From the NCBI GenBank assembly GCA_003833135.1, contig QZLH01002109.1, positions 1 through 13,855 of the forward strand: a stretch of DNA of 13,855 nucleotides, written 5' to 3'. Source of the DNA: Oehlia diaphana (lineage: Eukaryota > Glomeromycota > Glomeromycetes > Glomerales > Glomeraceae). The notes below the pieces were generated by a model. It was not told where the DNA came from. It did not search any database and saw nothing but the letters and a program-made list of their open reading frames with translations. A program made the translations under genes and the position numbers. Below are positions 8,212 through 13,855 of the stretch, one piece after another; position 1 is the stretch's first letter, and the number at the start of each line of letters is the position of its first letter.

Positions 8212-9582
8212 CTATGCAACTATCTCAATTTCACGCTGTTCACATTTAATAAAGTAAGATCTGGTATTATACGTACCTTCTATTTCTTCATCATCATGAC
8301 CTAATTTGCATAATGGGCAGATGTAGTCTCCGCATGTTGTCTCATCAGTAATCCCATAATAGTCGAAATTTTCAATACTACATTCTCTATATAGATTAGG
8401 ATATTAATCCAATAGCTTGTTGCGAAAATAGGAATGATCAGGCTTAGAATGGGATGCAGATGATACACTTACTGATGTACTCATCTCAGCCTTAATCTGA
8501 TCATTCCCCGAGGGAAGTTTTCAAAGTCACATGACACTGATGATCACTAATATATTTTTTTACTTGATCTATAACATTTTGGATTTGTGCATTAGTTAGT
8601 TTCAAAATCTCAGTTGCGCTATATGAGACCAACTTGATTTTGTTTATCCCAACTCCATTTTTTCCAAATAACGTGAGGTGTTTTCTAGCCCTAAGAGTTT
8701 TTTTGTGCAAGTTATCTTGTGTGATTTTAGCAGAGAGAAATGGTTTCATTTCCTTGTAAATCTTTGATTTTGCCGTTTTATCTTTGATTCTACCATTAGC
8801 AGTAAGAGCATCTACCCTGTTCTTGAATTCAAGTGAATAATTATACCAGTCTAAGATTTCCTGATGACTAGACTTTATTGCTGTATCGAATAGATAGGAC
8901 AAGTGTTGGGCAGAACCCGAAATCATATTCTCTGATCTATTGCAAGAGGAATTAGTATTGGTAGAGCTGATATTGTCATCACTGGATATGGGTGAACAGG
9001 TGTCAAAGGTACCACACAGCTCTTGTATTAGACCTGTTCTATGATTTGATTTTTATCTAGCGATTCCTGCTCATCATCTTGCTCCATGGATACTTCGAGA
9101 TCTGGCTTAATTGAAGTCACATGACTCTGATCGTTCCCTGAGGGAACAGTTTTTTTGAACTCTTCCGAAATTTCTAAACTCATCCGATGCGCATCCTCAT
9201 ATGAATTTTCAGGATACCTGTTAACTGCTTTTATATCGTGCGTCACTTTCGAATCCACCGTGGGAATTTCTTCCTGAAGAGTATCTGCAATGACCAATTG
9301 AGGAGCAACCACCACAGTTTCTGATACATAAGCCGTATCAGAGATGCTGTCCTGGTTAGCTGATTTACGTAAAAATTTCTTCTTCTTATTGCGTTGCTTT
9401 ATTTCACTACTAACAATTTTCTTATGAGCCTCAAGTAAGAAACTATCCATATCTTTCTCTTCCAACGGTTTGCCGTTAAGGTGCTTTGCAGAGTTGGTAA
9501 GTACCGTTATCGCTTCTGGTACTGCAACTGAATTGNCATAGGAACTAGATTCCAAACTGGCACAAAAGGCTAATTCCTTCAA
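8212..9582 (-). pseudogene. 5'-truncated H-domain gene half (duplicate B) with C-terminal CPxC module
   Basis: The interval 8590-9535 is a direct duplicate of 9983-10928. Reading leftward: a conserved NSVAVPEAI and basic KKIVSSEIKQRNKKKKFLRK region; a frameshift at the CC run 9033-9034 (duplicate A has CCC), giving an early stop at 9028; then the H-domain (DWYNYSLEFKNRVDALT, TAKSKIYKEMKPFL, INKIKLVSYSATEILKLT, AQIQNVIDQV); a second shift at the C-run 8506-8509; TAA at 8406-8404; and a zinc-like tail TTCGDYICPLCKLGHDDEE ... YFIKCEQREIEIVA ending at TAG 8214-8212. The coiled-coil N-terminus of duplicate A is missing and there is no in-frame ATG before the conserved part; 9582 is a TTG. An undetermined base sits at 9536. 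It retains the C-terminus that duplicate A lacks. Confidence 0.72.
9536..9536. other. Undetermined base (N) at the edge of the duplication
   Basis: The only N in the window lies immediately after the last clearly matching base of duplicate B (9535). It marks local assembly uncertainty exactly where the two duplicated segments stop matching. Confidence 0.9.
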
Positions 9583-9639
9583 GGTAGGATTCGGCTTGCA
9601 AATAGTTCAGAAATGGCAAGAAAAGAGCGATAGTTAGAT

Positions 9640-9927
9640 CATATGTGGTGGTAGTTAGATAACTTGTCAGTGGTAGTTAGATTATATGTGGTGGTAATTA
9701 GATATTAATAGAAAAGGCTTAAAAAGATAGCTAGAGCATAAAATAGATATCCGATGTATAGATTAAATGGTGGTAATTAGATCACATTATTTAGATTATA
9801 TGGTAGTAATTAGATTATAATATTCAGATTATATGGTGATAATCAGATCATATGGTGGTACTCAGATTATATGGTGATAATCAGATCATATGGTGGTACC
9901 CAGATTATATGGTGGTAATATAATCTA
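9640..9927 (+). repeat. Degenerate minisatellite of about 20-base units
   Basis: About ten variants of a unit close to TATGGTGGTAATCAGATTA follow one another, with forms such as GTGGTAGTTAGAT, ATGGTGATAATCAGATCA and ATGGTGGTACCCAGATTA. Units on the right side are more regular, alternating GGTGATAATCAGATCATAT and GGTGGTACYCAGATTATAT, which points to a higher-order repeat of about 38 bases. The array fills most of the gap between the two halves of the duplicated gene. Confidence 0.7.
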
Positions 9928-9932
9928 AGGCA

Positions 9933-9982
9933 AGTGGGATACCACCATGAAATATAATTATATTTCATGGTGGTATCCCACT
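9933..9982. repeat. Perfect 50-bp palindrome at the duplication breakpoint
   Basis: Left arm 9933-9957 and right arm 9958-9982 are exact reverse complements with no spacer. The arms begin AGTGGGATACCACCATG and the centre is AATATAATTATATT. The palindrome ends at the base before homology to duplicate B begins (9983). The arm contains CATGGTGGTATCCCA, close to the neighbouring minisatellite form CATATGGTGGTACCCA, so it may have arisen as an inverted copy of a repeat unit, or be a minimal foldback element. Confidence 0.85.
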
Positions 9983-9983
9983 C

Positions 9984-11266
9984 ATTAGTTAGTTTCGAAA
10001 TCTCAGTTGCGCTATATGAGACCAACTTGATTTTGTCTATCCCAACTCCATTTTTTTCAAATAACGTGAGGTATTTTCTAGCCCTAAGAGTTTTTTGCGC
10101 AAGTTATCTTGTGTGATTTTAGCAGGGAGAAATGGTTTCATTTTCTTGTAAATCTTTGATCTTGCCGTTTTATCTTTGATTCTACTATCAGCAGTAAGAG
10201 CATTTACCCTGCTCTCGAATTCAAGTGAATAATTATACCAGTCTAAGATTTCCTGCTGATCAGACTTTATTGCTGTATCGAATAGATAGGATAAGTGTTG
10301 GGCAGAACCCAAAATCATATTCTCTGATCCATTGCAAGAGGAATTAGTATTGGTAGAGCTGATATTGTCATCACTGGATATGGGTGAACAGGTGTCAAAG
10401 GTACCACACAGCTCTTGTATTAGACCCTGTTCTATGATTTGATTTTTATCTAGTGATTCCTGCTCATCAACTTGCTCCATGGATACTTCGAGATCTGGCT
10501 TAACTGAAGTCACATGACTCTGATCGTTCCCTGAGTGAATGGTTTTTTTGAACTCTTCTGAAATTTCTAAACTCATCGGATGCGCATCCTCATATGAATT
10601 TTTAGGATACCTGTTAACTGCTTTTATATCATGCATCACTTTCGAATCCACTGTGGAAATTTCTTCCTGAAGGGTATCTGCAATGACCAATTGAGGAGCA
10701 ACCACCACAGTTTCTGATATATAAGCAGTATCAAGGATGCTGTTTTGGTTAGCCAATTTACGTAAAAATTTCTTCTTCTTATTGCGTTGCTTTATTTCAC
10801 TACTAACGATTTTCTTATGAGTTTCAAGCAAGAAACTATCCATATCTTTCTCTTCTAACGGTTTGCCGTTAAGGTGCTTCATAGAGTTGGTAAGTACCAT
10901 TATCGCCTCTGGTACTGCAACTGAATTGAAGTTAAATGAACTGTTGTTAGAGGAATTATCATTTGCTGTTAAGGCGCTTTGCAGAGTCTGCTTTTGTTCC
11001 ACTTTCGTGATTCTATCTCCAAACTCAGATTCCATCTCCTTGATTCTGGCCTTGAGTTTGGCATTTTCAGTATCACACCTCTCATTATATTCCACATTCG
11101 ATCTTAGAGTCTCTGCATTCTTACGCTTAAGTTCAGCTATTTCAGCATCAGACACTGAGAGCTTAATTCTAAGATCGTGGATCTCAGTATTTTCTTTCTT
11201 AAGCTCTGCATTCTCAGCCTCAAGTTCAGTGATACACTGTTTTGATAACTCAAGCTCAGATACCAT
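9984..11266 (-). CDS. Coiled-coil plus H-domain protein, 3'-truncated half (duplicate A)
   Basis: ATG 11266 has a strong context (GACCATGG) with TATATATA a few bases upstream. The ORF runs 409 codons to TAG at 10037. Residues 1 to about 95 are a heptad-rich coiled coil (ITELEAENAELKKENTE, DAEIAELKRKNAETL, ENAKLKARIKEMESEF), suggesting oligomerisation. A basic patch (KKIVSSEIKQRNKKKKFLRK), a long acidic or serine-rich linker and most of an H-domain (LSYLFDTAIKSDQQEILDWY, KTARSKIYKKMKPFLPAKIT) follow. At 10091-10096 a T6 run replaces the T7 of duplicate B, shifting the frame; the native ending is out of frame and homology then stops at 9983, at the palindrome. The last about 25 residues are therefore frameshift product. 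The C-terminal CPxC module is absent. It could still be expressed as a truncated protein. Confidence 0.72.
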
Positions 11267-11337
11267 GGTCTATATATAGCTAATACATTGCATATAAGCA
11301 TTCAAAATAAAAAAAATATATCATGTGATTTTGGACA

Positions 11338-11357
11338 AACCAAGTTCGCTGAAATTT
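11338..11357 (+). repeat. Dispersed 20-bp exact repeat, copy 2
   Basis: An exact match to 4889-4908. This copy lies in the spacer upstream of duplicate A, about 70 bases from its start codon, so it could belong to a promoter or to a mobile repeat. The flanking sequence differs from copy 1. Confidence 0.55.
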
Positions 11358-11450
11358 GCCAAGAAACCTTTTTATTATTACATGCTGAAATAAATACAAG
11401 ATCAGGACTTTGCCTATGATACATGATGTCTATGCTAGTGTCTTATACAA

Positions 11451-12598
11451 TTATTTTTTCAAACTATATTCCTCTATCCTAGCCTTCTTCCTATCAAGTT
11501 CTTCATCCACAGACTCCAACCTATCCTTCAACAACCCAACAATGACCTCTATAACCCGCTTCACATTTACACAAATCTTTTTCTTCCTCCGATCCTTCCT
11601 TCAAAGCAGATTCTAAAAATCGAATATTGAGGGAATCCTTGCTCGTGCTTGATATTCCATCTGAGGTGAAAAGAATAAAATACCATTCCAAGACTGTTGT
11701 AACGATTCTGTAAATATAGTTGAAGTAATTCCTGAACGCTTCACCTGATTTATGTTTCCTATTCATTTTATTAACTTGTAAAGCGCTTTCACATTAGATC
11801 AAATTTTGAGTGAAACCTATAATCACTTGATGTAGCTTCCCTTCCGTGATGCAAAGAAGTTCTTCAAGGGCTTTAATTGTGTAGTCAACCTGGCCAGTAC
11901 TTTCTTCTCTAACGATTTCGAGCTGAGGAGCTAAGGTAAGCTCTTTATTTGTTATTCTTTTGATGATATAGAGCGAAGCATGAAGAATGGTTGAAATATA
12001 CTCGCAATACATGGCTCCATTACTATCGGCAAGTAAGCTTCCCATATTTCCCAACCTATGCTTTATTTCCTTTATACACTGAACCAATTCTTCATCATCG
12101 TCTTCGAGTTTGTAGGTTGGCTAGAAGGTTGTATAGAGTTAGTGATTTGCATATGCCTTTAGCGCCTTTGGCTAAATTCTAAGACTATGTGATGCTTAAT
12201 AAACTTACCAGCAGAAATTGACGAATGGTGCCTATACCATTGCCATCAATACCGTATTTCGTTAACACCTCCTTCAAACTGTGGTATGAGGAAAATGCAC
12301 GCTTCATTTTCTCTTTATACTCTTTAGCAAATTCCACAAGCTTTACAGCTGGTCCTCCCTTCATGCCATAATCTCTGAACCTTTGTTCAGTTGTTTTAAG
12401 GAAAGCACGACCATCAACCTCCTCTTCTTCTAAAATTTTAATAGTCGTCTCGCTAAGACCTAAGCTCTATCCCTGCAAATATTCTATAAGCTTGGCCGTG
12501 TCATATTTTTTAATTTCGTCCCCCAGCGAGACTGTCTCATTTCTAGCTACAGTAGTGGAGGTGGAAGCTGGAGTATAAGGTGTACTAGTTTCAGACAT
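11451..12598 (-). pseudogene. SAM-domain protein with possible PD-(D/E)XK-like segment, broken three times
   Basis: Exon 1 is 12598-12209 and begins MSETSTPYTPASTSTTVARN. It carries a sterile alpha motif at residues about 35-97 (TAKLIEYLQG, VDGRAFLKTTEQRFRDYGMK, PAVKLVEFAKEYKE). A GTAAGT donor at 12208 and TTCTAG acceptor give an 88-base intron, phase 0; exon 2 starts at 12120 (PTYKLEDDDEELVQCIKEI). Breaks: TAG at 12469-12467, TAA at 11796-11794 after TQNLI, and a frameshift at the A3 run (11566-11568) after EEEKDLCK. The other frame there restores VKRVIEVIVGLLKDRLES to TAA 11451. The stretch VDYTIKALEELLCITEGK has the D ... (E)xK spacing of restriction-like nucleases; this is an inference. 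From memory, SAM proteins of this form are common in Rhizophagus, with Gln at the two stop positions. Two stops plus a shift make this a clear pseudogene. Confidence 0.72.
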
Positions 12599-13055
12599 AG
12601 TGTTACTATATTAGGCTCAGATAAAAAATAGTGTTACTCTCTGGAGTGAGATAAAAATTTATTTCTGTTCGGGAAAGAGTATACTGGCCATTAATATAGG
12701 TTTTTATATAGTACAGGCATTGCATCATTTCACATGACCCATTTCTCATGTACTAATACAGTACTTTATTTATGGAATAAAAGAAATAAAAAAAATGTTG
12801 CCAGAAGTTAGCTTACAATACATAAAAATTGGCCATTAAGGCACTTCACACGAATATATCGCTACATGATACAAGTAGAAAAAATACTAATTATCCTTAG
12901 GTTTTATGAGAATGTGAATTTGATCCTGAACAAGGGACTTATTGAAATACTTAATGGCCCATTGTGAAAAATTTTCGATTGCATATATACACATCTTCTA
13001 GCATATACATACCTTATTTTGCGTTAGCTATATTAGGGATAAAACTATTTTACAG
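12599..13055. other. Spacer upstream of the SAM gene
   Basis: No confident gene. TATATAAAAA (12701-12710, minus strand) about 100 bases before ATG 12598 is a plausible TATA element. The block 12688 to about 12760 is loosely repeated at 13321 to about 13390 (both CCATTAATAT, TTTTTATA, TTGCA, TTTCACAT). A 35-codon minus-strand ORF at 12887-12994 looks mildly protein-like, but the plus strand is equally so. Confidence 0.35.
12701..12710 (-). promoter_or_regulatory. Possible TATA box of the SAM-domain gene
   Basis: TATATAAAAA on the minus strand lies about 100 bases upstream of ATG 12598, which is a reasonable distance for a fungal core promoter. AT-rich matches are frequent here, and the block is part of a loose duplication (see 13321-13390). 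Confidence 0.25.
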
Positions 13056-13308
13056 GAATATTTTTGCGGAAAGTTAGCTGAACTTCCACATACTCCTACA
13101 TGCTTTATATCTTGCTGGGAAAAAGAGCACCAAGCCGAAGTTAAGGAGGTATGAGGCGTAATTAGTATTGTCATATGATGCCAAGAGTCTCTTGAAAGCA
13201 CATGCAAATGGAATTCTCATACCTTTTCACATGTAGATCTACCGGAAAGATGCTAAGGTAGTTAGTTTTTGTAGATCTCAAAATTGCGAAGTCCTCAGCC
13301 TTTCATAA
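13056..13308 (+). pseudogene. Possible 3' fragment of a plus-strand gene (two exons)
   Basis: An acceptor-like CTATTTTACAG ends at 13055. The following 93 bases read EYFCGKLAELPHTPTCFISC then WEKEHQAEVKE, ending at 13148 before GTATGA. An acceptor CACATGTAG ends at 13236, and the next segment reads IYRKDAKVVSFCRSQ, then NCEVLSLS and TAA at 13306-13308. The implied intron is 88 bases, phase 0. No upstream exon or start was found, and I recognise no family. It would be the only plus-strand gene here. It may be a relic or chance; the composition looks protein-like but is short. Confidence 0.28.
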
Positions 13309-13723
13309 CATATACTTTTGCCATTAATATCTATTTTTATAGTAGGTCCTGTGTTGCAACTAGACCTCCTTTCACATTTTCTCACATTTGTTCAGGAAAA
13401 AAAATAAAGAGGTATTGGTTAGTGAATATATATGTGAAATTAATATGTGAAAATGTCGCACAGATCTATTATGTGATCAGCCTATTTTTGTCATACAATT
13501 TGTGGCTCAGCAAAATCTTCTGAGCTGAAGATTACCACTCCAGATTAGTTAGATCAGTAGAGTATCACTATTCCAATGCTAGTTCCCGATTAAAAAGTTC
13601 AGAAATAAAATCGTCAACTGTTTCCTCCTCGCCTACATCAGGAAATTTTATAGCGCGAAAATTGCGTAAGTTTACGATTTTGTAAGTTTACAAAAATTTA
13701 TGGCATAATATTTCGAAAAATTT
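13309..13723. other. Non-coding AT-rich sequence
   Basis: No convincing coding frame. The left part (13321 to about 13390) is a diverged copy of the promoter-side block at 12688 to about 12760. Toward the right, the words GTAAGTTTAC and TTGCGTAAG accumulate and lead into the tandem repeat at the window edge. Confidence 0.35.
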
Positions 13724-13855
13724 TAAAATATTATGTAAGTTTACAATTTCGTAAGATTTATGTGATATTACGGTTAAAATATTACACAAGTTTTCAATAT
13801 CGTAAGATTTACGCAATATTACGGTCAAAATATTCTGCAAATTTACGAAACTGTA
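13724..13855 (+). repeat. 51-bp tandem repeat, truncated by the window edge
   Basis: Units begin at 13724, 13775 and 13826, giving an exact 51-base period. Each starts (T/C)AAAATATT and the full units continue through CAAGTTTTCAAT or TAAGTTTACAAT to CGTAAGATTT and ATATTACGGT. Two full units and a partial third are visible. Related fragments (GTAAGTTTACGATTTT) precede the array, so it probably extends in both directions. Confidence 0.7.

Noticed and set aside
10863..11279. 138-codon plus-strand ORF
   Set aside because: It is antisense to the coiled-coil region of duplicate A; its Leu/Ser-rich content is the reflection of Glu/Lys heptads.
1..12598. Nuclear genetic code with TAG/TAA read as glutamine
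   Set aside because: TGA also interrupts a frame (7853), frameshifts co-occur, genuine genes end in TAG and TAA (for example 8214 and 11453), and no such code is known to me in this lineage.
12887..12994. 35-codon minus-strand ORF (MCIYAIENFSQWAIKYF ...)
   Set aside because: It looks mildly protein-like, but the opposite strand also gives protein-like frames over the same bases, and there is no splice signal or family match to choose between them.
13284..13523. 79-codon plus-strand ORF
   Set aside because: It begins at a non-ATG codon, is rich in Tyr/Ile/Phe as expected of AT-rich DNA, and overlaps a loose repeat.

Overview
The window looks like nuclear DNA from an arbuscular mycorrhizal fungus (Glomeromycotina, most like Rhizophagus). 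The basis is the AT-rich background, short GT-AG introns of about 60-145 bases, the absence of bacterial-style ribosome binding sites, and several protein families that I recall as greatly expanded in that lineage. That family recall is from memory and was not searched. Every recognisable gene but one weak fragment lies on the minus strand, so genes read from right to left.

Layout, left to right. 1-277: the end of an IQ-motif protein with one in-frame stop, running off the left edge. 580-1284: a Cys/His-containing protein with one in-frame stop. 1937-3457: a triple RING-like protein followed in the same frame by a helical domain, split by one TAG. 4019-5131: a second helical-domain gene ending in a small zinc-binding module, with two compensating frameshifts, between two direct repeats. 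5943-7364: the only clearly intact gene, four exons joining a Crinkler-type N-terminal domain to a NYN (PIN-like) nuclease domain. 7644-8135: a decayed gene with two in-frame stops. 8212-11266: one helical-domain gene whose middle has been tandemly duplicated, giving a 5'-truncated half (8212-9582) and a 3'-truncated half (9984-11266). They are separated by a minisatellite and a perfect 50-bp palindrome. 11451-12598: a SAM-domain gene with a possible PD-(D/E)XK-like segment, carrying two stops and a frameshift. 12599-13855: mostly non-coding, with a possible plus-strand exon pair and a 51-bp tandem repeat cut by the right edge.

The helical domain, written here as H-domain, occurs four times (1937-2455, 4019-5131, 8212-9582, 9984-11266). 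Two copies end in a CPxC...C module. The region is a graveyard of a lineage-specific, probably effector-like or regulatory gene repertoire. Decay is by isolated in-frame stops and single-base homopolymer shifts, and the duplicated segments differ almost only by transitions, as expected from cytosine deamination. The intact Crinkler-NYN gene stands out against this background. No bacterial operon, CRISPR array, tRNA or rRNA was seen.
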